From contig NZ_CP124543.1 in the NCBI RefSeq assembly GCF_029953635.1, forward strand, positions 5,125,455-5,189,454: a stretch of DNA of 64,000 nt, in the 5' to 3' direction. The stretch comes from Halotia branconii CENA392. GTDB lineage: Bacteria > Cyanobacteriota > Cyanobacteriia > Cyanobacteriales > Nostocaceae. This document shows, in pieces, positions 17,037 through 25,948 of this stretch. The notes beneath the pieces are model-generated. The model did not search any database, had not been told where the DNA came from, and worked only from the letters and a program-made list of their open reading frames with translations. Both the position numbers and the translations under genes were made by a program. Numbering within the stretch: position 1 is the stretch's first letter; every line of letters begins with the position of its first letter.

Positions 17037-17882
17037 TTAGAAGCCAGTAAAGTTGTAACCAACTCCTAGCAACAAACCAATATCAGTTTCATCAAAGAAT
17101 GCAGCGTTGACAGCCGCCGTTGCTGTAAACTGAGAATTGAGAGGTACATCGATACCACCAGAAGCCAAAAAGCCAACTTCTGAGTCATCGCCGGTGTTAA
17201 TGGCTGCACCTATTCCTACATAAGGTGCGATCGCTAATGGTTCGCTAAATGGATCAGTTTGCTGAAAAGCAAAGTCATAAGTGATGGGAAGTAAAATTGT
17301 GGTGTTGTCACCAAACACAGCTGATGGCCTTACTGATAGGGCGTTTGTCAACCCAACTTTACTGATGACTGCAAAGTTACCATCACCCAAAGACGATTCA
17401 CCACCATTTATACCAATATTACCAGCCACACCGATATAGCTGCTGCCACCACGGGTAGGTCTACCTAAATCAATATCTGATTGCGCTACTTGAGGAGCAG
17501 ATGGTTGAGAGGTAGATGAAGTAGGTTCTGCATACTCGTTTACAAGTGCCATCGATGAGGTTGCTACTGTTCCAGGAACAGGTGTGAGTATGCGATCGCC
17601 TGTTACTTCTGTGTTAGCACTAGGAAACTGTTGTAACGTGGTTACATCAGATACTAGTGCTTGATTAGTGTTAGCAGTTGTTTCAGTGGTAAGATTTTGA
17701 CGATTAGCCTTGAGTTTAGCGCTCAAATCGTTGGAAGGCGTTGCAGTTGCGGAAGGCTCAGTTAACTGCTGATTTTGAGTCTGATTCACAGTTTGGGCGG
17801 TAGCAGATAAACCAGTACCCAGAACTGCAACAGCAGCTAAACTTGGCAATAAAACGCCTTTACGAAAAAAAATAGTATTCAC
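17037..17882 (-). CDS. Outer-membrane-type (beta-barrel-like) secreted protein
   Basis: 281 residues from the GTG at 17882, chosen because AGGAG lies five bases upstream and the following residues form a clean signal peptide (MNTIFFRKGVLLPSLAAVAV, then LGTGLSATAQ). A ~100-residue Ser/Thr/Gln-rich linker follows. From about residue 130 there are alternating strands with Gly (SYIGVAGNIGINGG, NFAVISKVGLTNALSVRPS) ending in GVGYNFTGF, whose terminal Phe is a typical outer-membrane barrel ending. It probably resides in the outer membrane; no specific function can be given. Confidence 0.65.
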   Translation of the reverse strand: MNTIFFRKGVLLPSLAAVAVLGTGLSATAQTVNQTQNQQLTEPSATATPSNDLSAKLKANRQNLTTETTANTNQALVSDVTTLQQFPSANTEVTGDRILTPVPGTVATSSMALVNEYAEPTSSTSQPSAPQVAQSDIDLGRPTRGGSSYIGVAGNIGINGGESSLGDGNFAVISKVGLTNALSVRPSAVFGDNTTILLPITYDFAFQQTDPFSEPLAIAPYVGIGAAINTGDDSEVGFLASGGIDVPLNSQFTATAAVNAAFFDETDIGLLLGVGYNFTGF

Positions 17883-17948
17883 ATTTACTCCTAACAGAAC
17901 ATTGCCACAATCAGTATGTTGTGGTTCTAAATCAACAAATTTGGGCAA

Positions 17949-18255
17949 TATTCAAACTCTAGCACCTGAAAATCGATTCTTACATCCTGAAAAAGGGGGA
18001 ATTGCGTTAATGGCTGATCTCCAAGCAAAGGTTATAACGAGGAGCGATCGCGAAACTTCCTTTTGCAATAGACTAATTTAGGAAATGCAGTATTTTTTAT
18101 ACTGAAATTTATAAATAAATACGAGGGTGTTGACACCCTATAGATAAATATGTATATTCAAAGTATATACGTTAAACGTATGATAGCATTTTGCTTTGAC
18201 TAAGAAAACGGAAGCTTAAACGTGAGGTTTTCACGAAATTATCTTGGAGCTAACT
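17949..18255. other. Spacer between divergent genes
   Basis: Roughly 300 bp carrying the promoters of the outer-membrane-type gene and of mazEF. A GGGTGTTGACACCC palindrome at about 18125-18138 could be an operator, possibly for autoregulation by MazE/MazF, but this is speculative. Confidence 0.35.
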
Positions 18256-18498
18256 ATGACAGCTGTTGTTGCTAAATGGGGAAATAGTTTAGCTATCAGG
18301 ATTCCAAAATTGATAGCTGAACAAGCACAGATAACTGAAGGCATTAGTATAGATTTTTCCGTAGAAGGGAACAGTATTATTATCACGCCACAAAAAATAA
18401 GAAGATATACTCTTGATGAGTTATTGGAAGGGATGACTCCTGAGAATTTTCATTCTGAATTTGAAACTGGCAATATTGTGGGGAATGAAGATTGGTAG
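18256..18498 (+). CDS. mazE: MazE-like antitoxin (AbrB/SpoVT DNA-binding fold)
   Basis: 80 residues from the ATG at 18256, with TTGGAG seven bases upstream. The N-terminal swapped-hairpin DNA-binding domain is plain (VVAKWGNSLAIRIPKLIAEQ, IDFSVEGNSIIITP), followed by an acidic C-terminal tail (LDELLEGMTPENFHSEFE) that would bind and neutralise the toxin. Its stop overlaps the toxin start region at 18492, so the two are translationally coupled. The pair should repress its own promoter, as known for MazEF. Confidence 0.88.
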   Translation: MTAVVAKWGNSLAIRIPKLIAEQAQITEGISIDFSVEGNSIIITPQKIRRYTLDELLEGMTPENFHSEFETGNIVGNEDW

Positions 18499-18935
18499 TT
18501 AAACCATATTTTCCTGAAAGAGGAGATATTATCAAATTAGAGTTTGGAGCAAAGAAACAATTTACTGTTGATTCAATTCAGCGTGCATTTGCCCTTCATA
18601 AAGCTGGAATATCATTTGAAGACATTGCTATAACGCTGAATAATGAACTTCAACAACAAGGACGCGAACAACAGGGATACCGCCCTGTTCTGGTTATATC
18701 TCCAATTAGATACAATCAAATGTCTTCTCTAGTTTTGGCGTGTCCTATAACCAGTAAATCAAAAGGACTTAAATTTGAAGTTCCGCTTACTGAAGATATG
18801 AAAACAGCAGGAGTTGTGCTAGCTGATCAAATTAAAACACTTGACTGGAAAGCTAGAAAAGTAAAATTTGTTGAAACAGTTGCAGCAGATTTAATAGAAG
18901 AAGTGCAAGCAAAGTTAGAAACATTAATTTTCTAA
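18492..18935 (+). CDS. mazF: MazF/PemK-like endoribonuclease toxin with internal insertion
   Basis: 147 residues from a TTG overlapping the mazE stop; no other start precedes the conserved PERGD. MazF landmarks are PERGDIIKLEF (8-18), GYRPVLVISP (62-71), ACPITS and LADQIKTLDW. Between the first two, where MazF normally has a ~10-residue loop, there is an insertion of about 37 residues at 20-57 that reads as two helices with a helix-turn-helix-like step (AFALHKAGISFEDIAITLN). The usual MazF length is 110-120. It cleaves mRNA by family; the effect of the insertion is unknown. Confidence 0.85.
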   Translation: MVVKPYFPERGDIIKLEFGAKKQFTVDSIQRAFALHKAGISFEDIAITLNNELQQQGREQQGYRPVLVISPIRYNQMSSLVLACPITSKSKGLKFEVPLTEDMKTAGVVLADQIKTLDWKARKVKFVETVAADLIEEVQAKLETLIF

Positions 18936-18978
18936 ATTAGCTTTTGTGTAGGATTTTAATAGCAAACCAATACCATTA

Positions 18979-19092
18979 TGACTTACGCAATAACTCTCTG
19001 AAACTCCTATTTCTCAGTGTCCTCTGCGTCCTCTGCGGTAGCCTACGGCAAGCCCTTTGGTCTATGTTTTTCAATGACTTTGCATAAGTCCT
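18979..19092. repeat. Degenerate MITE-like element
   Basis: GACTTACGCAA at 18980-18990 and TTGCATAAGTC at 19080-19090 are inverted repeats with one mismatch and resemble the ends of the element at 1072-1250. The interior holds the dispersed CCTCTGCGTCCTCTGCGG sequence also seen in related form near 43447-43480 and 45270-45285. Confidence 0.6.
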
Positions 19093-19099
19093 GATTATT

Positions 19100-19136
19100 A
19101 AAGAATGCCCTCATAAATTTTCCGAGGGCATTCTTT
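19100..19136. terminator. Bidirectional terminator between mazF and the serine hydrolase
   Basis: A perfect 13-bp stem AAAGAATGCCCTC/GAGGGCATTCTTT with an 11-base loop and flanking A/T runs, at the end of the convergent gene pair. Confidence 0.75.
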
Positions 19137-20074
19137 TATAAACTGCTAACTGCTTCAGCAAATAGCTTCGAGACAAAAGGCAAAATAGCGCGGCTTTTAG
19201 CGTGTGCTTTACCTTCAGTAAATACTACTAAAAGGTAAGGACGCTGTTCTGGTAACTCAATATACCCTGCATCATGACGGACTTGGCTTGTCCAACCTGC
19301 TTTTGACCAAATTTGAGCATTTTGGGTCAGACCACTGCCTAAAAAACCTGTTACTTGATCTTCTTCTACATCTGTGGGCAAATCGTCTGGGTTGAGGCTG
19401 CGTTTAAGCAAAGCCATCATTGCTTGCGATCGCTCACTGGAAACTGCTACTCCCCCTACAATACTATGAAGCAATCGAGCGATCGCATTAGTTGTCACCA
19501 TATTACGATTGTCTAGCATCTCACCGTAAAATGCCCTCTCCCGTCCATAAGGACCGTCACCCCAAGTTTTTTGACAGACGTTAATCGTCTGCATTTCTTC
19601 CCAGCCTAAAGACTGATAATAGCGATTAATAATATTACGCTGATATTTCCAGGTTTCAAAAGGGCCAGTTGGTAACTCTGGCCCGGAAGTAGTACCACTG
19701 AGAATATCCACAACTAAACTAGTAGCATCGTTGCTAGAGTCCACAATCATATCGCGTAAGGCTCGCTCTAATTCTTGAGAAGTCTGGCTCATGCCTTTTT
19801 CTAGCCATTCATTCACTGCTACTAGGTAAAATAGCTTGACTACACTTGCGGGGTAAATACGTTCAACACCGCGATAAGTGAAACCACGGACTGGGTGATT
19901 CCAAAAAGCGTCAGGAGTCAAAGCGCCACCAGTATTTACCGGGACTGGCGGATCGTAAACAATCCAAGTTAGAGCAATTTGATTACGAGCTAAATTTGGA
20001 AATGTTGCCCAAGTTGCATCTAAAATGCCATTACCCAGATTTTCAAGTTGTTCGTCTTTTCTAAAGAAAATCAT
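19136..20074 (-). CDS. Beta-lactamase-like serine hydrolase
   Basis: 312 residues with the penicillin-recognising fold markers: nucleophile motif SVVK (S77, K80), SND at about 114-116 in place of SDN, and KAG in SKAGWTSQVRHD replacing KTG. No clear signal peptide is seen, so it may be cytoplasmic, or a true start may have been missed. Family members include class A beta-lactamases and D,D-peptidase-like enzymes; the degenerate third motif makes antibiotic resistance unlikely. Its start codon is 22 bp from that of a cell-wall endopeptidase on the other strand. Confidence 0.75.
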   Translation of the reverse strand: MIFFRKDEQLENLGNGILDATWATFPNLARNQIALTWIVYDPPVPVNTGGALTPDAFWNHPVRGFTYRGVERIYPASVVKLFYLVAVNEWLEKGMSQTSQELERALRDMIVDSSNDATSLVVDILSGTTSGPELPTGPFETWKYQRNIINRYYQSLGWEEMQTINVCQKTWGDGPYGRERAFYGEMLDNRNMVTTNAIARLLHSIVGGVAVSSERSQAMMALLKRSLNPDDLPTDVEEDQVTGFLGSGLTQNAQIWSKAGWTSQVRHDAGYIELPEQRPYLLVVFTEGKAHAKSRAILPFVSKLFAEAVSSL

Positions 20075-20096
20075 TATTAGCTATTCACCTTGAAGA

Positions 20097-20801
20097 ATGC
20101 TTTCTAATTTAAAATCCCAGATCCCAAATTCCCAAGTGGGAGAATACCAATGTCTTGCTGATCTGAACTTATATGATTCTCCTGCATGTACGCGTTTAGC
20201 AACTCAAGCCGCTTGTGGGCGACATTTACAAGTAACATCAAATCATCAGAACTCAGCAGTCGAGGTTTATTTATGTGAGGATGATTATCCAGGGTGGGTA
20301 TCCCTTGCTGATTTGAGTTTATTACAACCTGCTAGTGTACTTTATCAGGCTAAATCATTTTCTGAGTTTGACATCAAAAAACTGCTACCAGAGGCGATCG
20401 CTTTCACACAAAAAGCCATGCAACAGTCAAATTATTACCTTTGGGGTGGCACGGTCGGCCCGAATTATGACTGTTCTGGTTTGATGCAGGCGGCATTTGT
20501 TTCTGTAGGTATTTGGTTGCCTAGAGATGCTTATCAACAAGAAGATTTCACCCAGGCAATTGCCATTGCCAACTTAGAACCAGGGGATTTAGTCTTTTTT
20601 GGGACTCCTGAAAAAGCCACTCATGTCGGACTTTATTTAGGAGATAAATCTTACATCCATAGTTCTGGACAAAACCAAGGAAGAAATGGTATTGGAATTG
20701 ACATACTCTCGGAACAGGGAGATGCGGTGAGTCAGTCATACTATCAGCAGCTGCGAGGCGCTGGTAGAGTTATTCAAAGTTACAAACCACGAAGAGCCTG
20801 A
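20097..20801 (+). CDS. NlpC/P60 gamma-D-glutamyl-L-diamino acid endopeptidase with SH3b domain
   Basis: 234 residues: an N-terminal bacterial SH3 domain (about 15-80) and a C-terminal NlpC/P60 cysteine peptidase. The catalytic triad is C126 (NYDCSG), H176 (ATHVGLYLG) and H188 (YIHSSG). Length, domain order and triad positions agree with the structurally characterised cyanobacterial enzymes from Anabaena variabilis and Nostoc punctiforme, which cut the gamma-D-Glu to diamino-acid bond of free murein stem peptides that have an N-terminal L-Ala. With no signal peptide it probably recycles murein peptides in the cytoplasm. The GT2 gene follows 6 bp downstream. Confidence 0.92.
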   Translation: MLSNLKSQIPNSQVGEYQCLADLNLYDSPACTRLATQAACGRHLQVTSNHQNSAVEVYLCEDDYPGWVSLADLSLLQPASVLYQAKSFSEFDIKKLLPEAIAFTQKAMQQSNYYLWGGTVGPNYDCSGLMQAAFVSVGIWLPRDAYQQEDFTQAIAIANLEPGDLVFFGTPEKATHVGLYLGDKSYIHSSGQNQGRNGIGIDILSEQGDAVSQSYYQQLRGAGRVIQSYKPRRA

Positions 20802-20807
20802 GGAATT

Positions 20808-21830
20808 ATGAGGAGTGGGTTAATTTCGGAAGGGATTACTGGTGACAATGGAGGAATTTCAGCCATTGTTCCCGATGTTTCGGTGGTAGTGCCAGTGCGC
20901 GATGAAGTGGAAAGTTTACCACTTTTATTAGAGGCGATCGCATCTACATTATCTGCTAGTCAATTAAGTTATGAAATCATTTGTGTGGATGATGGTTCTA
21001 GTGATGGTTCAGGAGAATTTCTTAAAACCCAAGCGCAAATCCGCCCTGATTTAAAAGCGATAATTTTACGACGTAATTACGGTCAAACTGCGGCCATGTC
21101 GGCTGGGTTTAAACATGCACTAGGCAAAGCAATTGTTACTTTAGATGCTGACCTCCAAAACGATCCGGCTGATATCCCCATGTTGTTGGCAAAATTAGAT
21201 GAAGGCTACGACTTGGTGAGTGGTTGGCGGCAAAAACGCCAAGATGGAGCCGTCAAGCGATTACTTCCTTCCAAAATTGCTAACTGGCTAATTCGACGCA
21301 CCACTAGCGTCAATATTCATGACTACGGCTGTTCGCTCAAAGCTTATCGTGCGGAATTGGTGGCAGATATGAACCTCTACGGGGAATTACACCGATTTTT
21401 ACCTGCTTTAGCCTACATTGAAGGAGCAAGAATTACAGAAATGCCCGTGCGTCATCATGCCCGTCGTTTTGGTCGCAGTAAGTATGGACTGTCGCGGACA
21501 TTCCGGGTATTGATGGATTTATTAACTATTTTATTCATGAAGAAATTCTTGACCCGCCCGATGCACGTTTTTGGGTTGTTGGGTTTAACTTCAATGTTTG
21601 CAGGAGGACTAATCGGAATTTACTTAACTTTTGTCAAATTGGCTTTTCAAGAAGATATTGGCAATCGCCCCTTGCTAATCTTGGCAGTTCTTTTATTAGT
21701 AACGGGAGTACAGCTATTTTGCTTTGGTCTTTTAGCAGAATTACTGATGCGTACATACCATGAATCCCAAGGTCGCCCCATCTATCGCGTGCGGGAGGTA
21801 GTGTTTCATCGCATTAATCCTGATAGCTGA
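20808..21830 (+). CDS. GT2 glycosyltransferase, polyprenyl-phosphate sugar synthase-like
   Basis: 340 residues. The GT2 domain has VSVVVPVRDE, CVDDGSSDGSG, LDADLQNDP with the DxD-type Asp residues, and the QKRQDGAVKR and GRSKYGLSR segments typical of DPM1/GtrB/ArnC-like enzymes. Two membrane helices follow near 250-275 and 290-320 (HVFGLLGLTSMFAGGLIGIY, LLILAVLLLVTGVQLFCFGL). Such enzymes transfer a sugar from a nucleotide donor to undecaprenyl phosphate at the inner membrane face. It begins 6 bp after the endopeptidase stop and is probably in the same operon. Confidence 0.85.
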   Translation: MRSGLISEGITGDNGGISAIVPDVSVVVPVRDEVESLPLLLEAIASTLSASQLSYEIICVDDGSSDGSGEFLKTQAQIRPDLKAIILRRNYGQTAAMSAGFKHALGKAIVTLDADLQNDPADIPMLLAKLDEGYDLVSGWRQKRQDGAVKRLLPSKIANWLIRRTTSVNIHDYGCSLKAYRAELVADMNLYGELHRFLPALAYIEGARITEMPVRHHARRFGRSKYGLSRTFRVLMDLLTILFMKKFLTRPMHVFGLLGLTSMFAGGLIGIYLTFVKLAFQEDIGNRPLLILAVLLLVTGVQLFCFGLLAELLMRTYHESQGRPIYRVREVVFHRINPDS

Positions 21831-21999
21831 TGATATAACAGGGAACAGGGAACAGGGAATAGGCTTGAAAGTCTCTTGGTATCAGGGTTTTAGGATCAGC
21901 TTATGTCCTAAACTATTTGGCAACAGCTATAGTTAGATCCCCGACTTAGGATACAGCTGGCGAATACGCCAGTTATATCCTTCAAGGGGTGGGATGAGC

Positions 22000-23475
22000 T
22001 TAATGTTTGAATTTTACCTTGTGGAGCAATTCATCTTTAATGCGATTGAGTATTGAAGTCTCATCAAGATTGGCTAAAATCCGACTGATTACTGCTTTTG
22101 GCCCTTCTGACCCCCAAGTTGCCCCATTTGCTAAATAAGCCTTGGTGACTTGTCCAATGCCATAAGAAGAAACCCCAGCTACACTTGCTTGAGTTATAGC
22201 CACAGTCATATATGGGACTAAAGAAGCACCACCAGTTACTGGTGCAGAGATGCCTAATAAAGTTTTCAGTCCACTTAAGCCTAAATTTGCTAGTAATTCA
22301 CTTGCACCAATACCGCCCATACTCAGGGCAATTTTTTGTAATAGTTGCACAGCACCACTTTCGCTCATTGGGATGCCATAGAGTTTAGATAAACCCAAAA
22401 TTAAAGCAATATCAATAACAACACTACTAACAATATCTACTACTGTAACGGGATTAAGAGCGATCGCCACTGCTTTTGTCATTACAGCCTTCCAAATCAA
22501 CTGATTGGCATTTTGTTCGCGAATCATCAGTTTTCGCTCTACCAATTGCTCATTCACCGTGTCAGCATAAAGCATCGTGTTAAGAGCAACTAAAGCTTTA
22601 CCCTCACGATGCAAAATCTCCAAAATTTTTAGTTTCAGTTCTTCAATTTGAGCAGTGCCTGTACGCAACTGCAATCCTCTAGTCCCATCGGGGCGAATAA
22701 CTGCTGTTTTCCTTAATGGTGATGCTGCCGACATGACAATTTCTAAAGGTGTAAGTAACTCCCGTACCCTTTCATCCCGGATTTTCTGATAAATTGCCAT
22801 CCGGTCTGCTTCTGGATACTGGTCTATTTTGTTAAACACCAAAATGATTGGTTTACCTGCTTCCCGTAACTGAGACAAAGCTTCATGTTCTATCTTTGTC
22901 ATATCACCCGCAATCACAAACAAAATTAAATCTGCCTGTTTTGCCACCTGTTCAGCTAATGCTGCACGAGTATCACCATCTACTTCGTCTAACCCCGGAG
23001 TGTCAATTAATTCCACTTGAGATTGACCAACAGCTGGGAGAGTCACCCGCAAAGCCCGTTCAGTTTCTCCAATCGTTTCTTCACTAATACTCCAGTTAAC
23101 TCGTTGTGCTGCACGGGTAACACCATGCAACGGCCCCGTTTCAAAAACTGTTTGCCCAACTAAGGCATTTAGTAGCGAAGACTTACCGCGTCCCACCATA
23201 CCAAAAGCAGCAATTTGAACCACCATGCGGTCTAACTTGCCCAACATGGTTTCCAAATCAGCAATTTCCGCCTCTAAGCCGGATTTTTCTTGGGGAGTGA
23301 GGTCGAGATTAGTGACTAAGTTTCGCAGTGCTGTTTGTGCTTGTTTATAGTTAAGTTCCTTCTGAATGTCTTCAAAGTCAAAAATGGCACTATCTAATTC
23401 TTCCTCCCAGTTGAGAGAATTTGCATTAGTGTCACCTGGATTGCTTTGATGAGGATCTGGCAATGTGGAAGTCAT
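22000..23475 (-). CDS. Dynamin/Era-like GTPase with DUF697 membrane region
   Basis: 491 residues. The GTPase domain shows G1 GMVGRGKSS (92-100), G3 DTPG in LIDTPGLDEVDG, and G4 NKID. A helical C-terminal half holds hydrophobic segments (VTVVDIVSSVVIDIALILGL, and a Gly-rich stretch around MGGIGASELLANLGLSGLK), matching the GTPase plus DUF697 (YcjF-like) arrangement widespread in cyanobacteria. Such proteins are thought to act at membranes; no precise role is known. It stands alone between spacers and is transcribed divergently from tpiA. Confidence 0.8.
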   Translation of the reverse strand: MTSTLPDPHQSNPGDTNANSLNWEEELDSAIFDFEDIQKELNYKQAQTALRNLVTNLDLTPQEKSGLEAEIADLETMLGKLDRMVVQIAAFGMVGRGKSSLLNALVGQTVFETGPLHGVTRAAQRVNWSISEETIGETERALRVTLPAVGQSQVELIDTPGLDEVDGDTRAALAEQVAKQADLILFVIAGDMTKIEHEALSQLREAGKPIILVFNKIDQYPEADRMAIYQKIRDERVRELLTPLEIVMSAASPLRKTAVIRPDGTRGLQLRTGTAQIEELKLKILEILHREGKALVALNTMLYADTVNEQLVERKLMIREQNANQLIWKAVMTKAVAIALNPVTVVDIVSSVVIDIALILGLSKLYGIPMSESGAVQLLQKIALSMGGIGASELLANLGLSGLKTLLGISAPVTGGASLVPYMTVAITQASVAGVSSYGIGQVTKAYLANGATWGSEGPKAVISRILANLDETSILNRIKDELLHKVKFKH

Positions 23476-23775
23476 ATCACTTTCAAGTTTGACATTGGGG
23501 ATTTTAAATTCACCCTATTTCTTATCCTAGTTATTTTTAACAAGGTATTGGGGCATGAGGAAGCAGGGGAGCTGGCGAAGCAGAGGGGCAGGGGGCAGGG
23601 AGAAAAGGAGAAAGAAAGATTATGAACAAATTCAAGACATTCTTCATTCCCCTCTGCACCCCGCACCCCGCCCCTCTGCCTCTTTCCCATGCCCAGTCCC
23701 ATTGATCAATGACTAGCAAAAAGTCATAAACTGAAAAATGCATCTAGTAGCGTTAAGAATTTGACTAAATCACCT

Positions 23776-24501
23776 GTGCGGAAAATCGTTATTGCCGGTA
23801 ACTGGAAAATGTTCAAAACCCAGGCAGAAACTCAGGAGTTTCTACGAGGATTTCTGCCCCACTTACAAGAAACGCCCCAAGGGCGAGAAGTGTTATTGTG
23901 TCCTCCTTTCACTGATCTAAATCTTTTATCGAAGAGTTTGCACGGAAGCCTCATACAATTAGGGGCACAAAATATCCATTGGGAAGAAAATGGAGCCTAC
24001 ACAGGTGAAATTTCTGGCCCTATGCTCACAGAAAGTGGTGTACGTTATGTAATTGTTGGTCATAGTGAACGACGACAATACTTTGGAGACACAGACGCTA
24101 CTGTCAATCTGCGCCTAAAGGCTGCTCAAAAGTATGGTCTGACTCCGATTTTATGTGTTGGCGAAACTAAGCAACAACGAGATGCTGGAGAAACTGAATC
24201 ACTGATTATTAATCAGTTGGATAAAGGCTTGATCGATGTTGATCAGGATAATCTAGTTATTGCCTACGAACCCATTTGGGCGATTGGTACTGGTGACACT
24301 TGCGAAGCCAAAGAGGCAAATCGAGTCATTGGTCTGATTCGTAGTCAGTTGAGTAATCCTCATGTTTCAATTCAATACGGTGGTTCAGTGAAGCCCAACA
24401 ATATTGATGAAATCATGGCTCAGCCTGAAATTGATGGCGCTCTTGTGGGAGGAGCAAGTCTAGAACCTGAAAGTTTTGCTCGGATTGTCAACTATAAATA
24501 A
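23776..24501 (+). CDS. tpiA: Triosephosphate isomerase
   Basis: 241 residues from the GTG at 23776, giving the usual cyanobacterial N-terminus MRKIVIAGNWKMFKT; a TTG at 23761 would add five residues. Interconverts glyceraldehyde-3-phosphate and dihydroxyacetone phosphate in glycolysis and the Calvin cycle. The catalytic residues are seen: Lys in NWKM, His in VGHSERR, Glu in AYEPIWAIGTG, and the phosphate-binding YGGSVKPNN and GALVGGASL loops. No clear ribosome-binding site precedes either start. Confidence 0.96.
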   Translation: MRKIVIAGNWKMFKTQAETQEFLRGFLPHLQETPQGREVLLCPPFTDLNLLSKSLHGSLIQLGAQNIHWEENGAYTGEISGPMLTESGVRYVIVGHSERRQYFGDTDATVNLRLKAAQKYGLTPILCVGETKQQRDAGETESLIINQLDKGLIDVDQDNLVIAYEPIWAIGTGDTCEAKEANRVIGLIRSQLSNPHVSIQYGGSVKPNNIDEIMAQPEIDGALVGGASLEPESFARIVNYK

Positions 24502-24880
24502 AATCGGGCATAGGAAAGAAGGGGTAAGGGGGATACTTCGACTTCCTTCGGCTTCGCCCTTCGGCTACGCTCAGGCTAAACTCAGTACAAAACGCTCAGT
24601 AACCAGGGGAAGGGTTAAAGAATTGGTTTTTTCATCCTTTACCCTTTCTTTAATCTTTTCCTCTCTTGCTGCCCCCCTGCCTACTGGATTGTCAACCCAA
24701 AAATGACGGGTGGAGGCAAGTAGGGGAGGCAGTGCGGTCTTGGGGGTTCCCCCCAGGAGCAACTGCCGTGAAGCAGAGGAAGCAGAGGAAGCAGGGGGAG
24801 AAAAGAACTGGACTTTTTTCCCATTAACCCAGCAAAGTTGACTTGCCAGAGTACTACACAGCGATGGGATATTTTTTTAA
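24502..24880. other. Repeat-rich spacer
   Basis: 379 bp built from dispersed repeats: 24555-24585 (shared with 3386-3416), 24690-24718 (shared with 63199-63227), a GCGGTCTTGGGGGTT segment near 24734 (related to 28330 and 45105), and a few AAGCAGAGG copies at about 24773-24800. I see no gene. Confidence 0.65.
24690..24718. repeat. Dispersed repeat shared with the minisatellite flank
   Basis: 29 bp matching 63199-63227 with one mismatch (begins TGTCAACCCAAAAATGAC). In both places G-rich purine repeats follow directly. Confidence 0.75.
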
Positions 24881-24922
24881 TTGGAAGTCTCTAAGCGGAG
24901 TTTAGCAACTAAAAGCTGCCGT

Positions 24923-25780
24923 ATGTCAAGCAAGCTAATAATTCGCGATCGCTGTTTCAATTGGGGACAGCGTACTTATATTATGGGTGTTTTGAATGTC
25001 ACACCTGATAGTTTTAGCGATGGCGGTGAATTTAATCATATTTCTGGGGCTTTAGCTCAAGCACAAGCAATGGTAGCAGCGGGCGCTGACATTATTGATG
25101 TCGGTGGTCAATCAACTCGGCCAGGAGCAGAACAAATAACTCTTGCAGAAGAACTAAATCGAGTATTAACGGTGTTGCGTGTATTGCGAGAAAAAATTTC
25201 AGTACCCATTTCTGTGGATACAACTAGGGCAACTGTCGCCAAAGCTGCTGTAGAAGTTGGAGCAGATATGATCAATGATATTTCTGGTGGCACATTTGAC
25301 TCAGATATGTTGCCAACAGTAGTCAGTTTAGATGTGCCGATAGTGTTGATGCATATTCGCGGAACACCGCAGACAATGCAACAAATGACTAATTATCAAG
25401 ATGTGATGCAGGAGATTATAAGTTTTTTAACTCAACAAATTGCGATCGCTACTGCTACAGGTATTAATCAAAATAAAATTATTATTGATCCTGGTATTGG
25501 CTTTGCCAAGAACTATGAGCAAAATTTAGAAATTTTCCGCCGCCTATCTGCATTGAAATCATTAAATTGCCCTATTTTGGTAGGAGCATCTCGTAAAAGT
25601 TTCATTGGTCGCATTTTAAATCAACCAGAGCCAAAAGCCCGAGTCTGGGGAACGGCAGCAGCATGTTGTGCTGCTATTTTTAATGGCGCGGATATACTAC
25701 GCGTACATGATGTTAAAGAAATACGCGAGGTATCGCTAGTTGCAGATGCGCTATTTCGACAGTCTCCACAATCAAATTGA
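24923..25780 (+). CDS. folP: Dihydropteroate synthase
   Basis: 285 residues from the ATG at 24923; a TTG at 24881 would add 14 residues lacking family similarity. Joins 4-aminobenzoate to the pterin pyrophosphate in folate synthesis; the target of sulfonamides. Motifs are MGVLNVTPDSFSDGG, the DVGGQSTRPGA pterin loop, DTTRATVAKAA, MINDISGG, LMHIRGTPQTM, DPGIGFAK, GASRKSFIG and the C-terminal LRVHDVKE. All expected segments are present in order. No ribosome-binding site is obvious. Confidence 0.95.
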   Translation: MSSKLIIRDRCFNWGQRTYIMGVLNVTPDSFSDGGEFNHISGALAQAQAMVAAGADIIDVGGQSTRPGAEQITLAEELNRVLTVLRVLREKISVPISVDTTRATVAKAAVEVGADMINDISGGTFDSDMLPTVVSLDVPIVLMHIRGTPQTMQQMTNYQDVMQEIISFLTQQIAIATATGINQNKIIIDPGIGFAKNYEQNLEIFRRLSALKSLNCPILVGASRKSFIGRILNQPEPKARVWGTAAACCAAIFNGADILRVHDVKEIREVSLVADALFRQSPQSN

Positions 25781-25870
25781 AAATTTAGTTTTAACTAAAT
25801 TATCCAATCTATTCAAATCCTATTTTTCTTACTCCCTCTGCTTTGGTTGATGAATCTCGACTTTGCGGCA

Positions 25871-25891
25871 GTTGAGCGCAGTCGAAACTCG
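25871..25891. repeat. Dispersed repeat, second copy
   Basis: Identical to 15995-16015; followed by CTGTCGCGTAGTCGAAAC, a partial further copy. Confidence 0.65.
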
Positions 25892-25948
25892 ACTGTCGCG
25901 TAGTCGAAACACTGTTTTCCTACTTCCGCAATTTTTAGTTGCAAGTCC

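Noticed and set aside
18120..18140. Operator call for mazEF
   Set aside because: A GGGTGTTGACACCC palindrome is present but about 115 bp from mazE, with no supporting second site; left as a note only.
23472..23743. Two overlapping minus-strand frames upstream of tpiA
   Set aside because: They cover a Pro/Cys-rich translation of GC-rich spacer repeats (AGGGGCAGGGGG) and lack starts with context.
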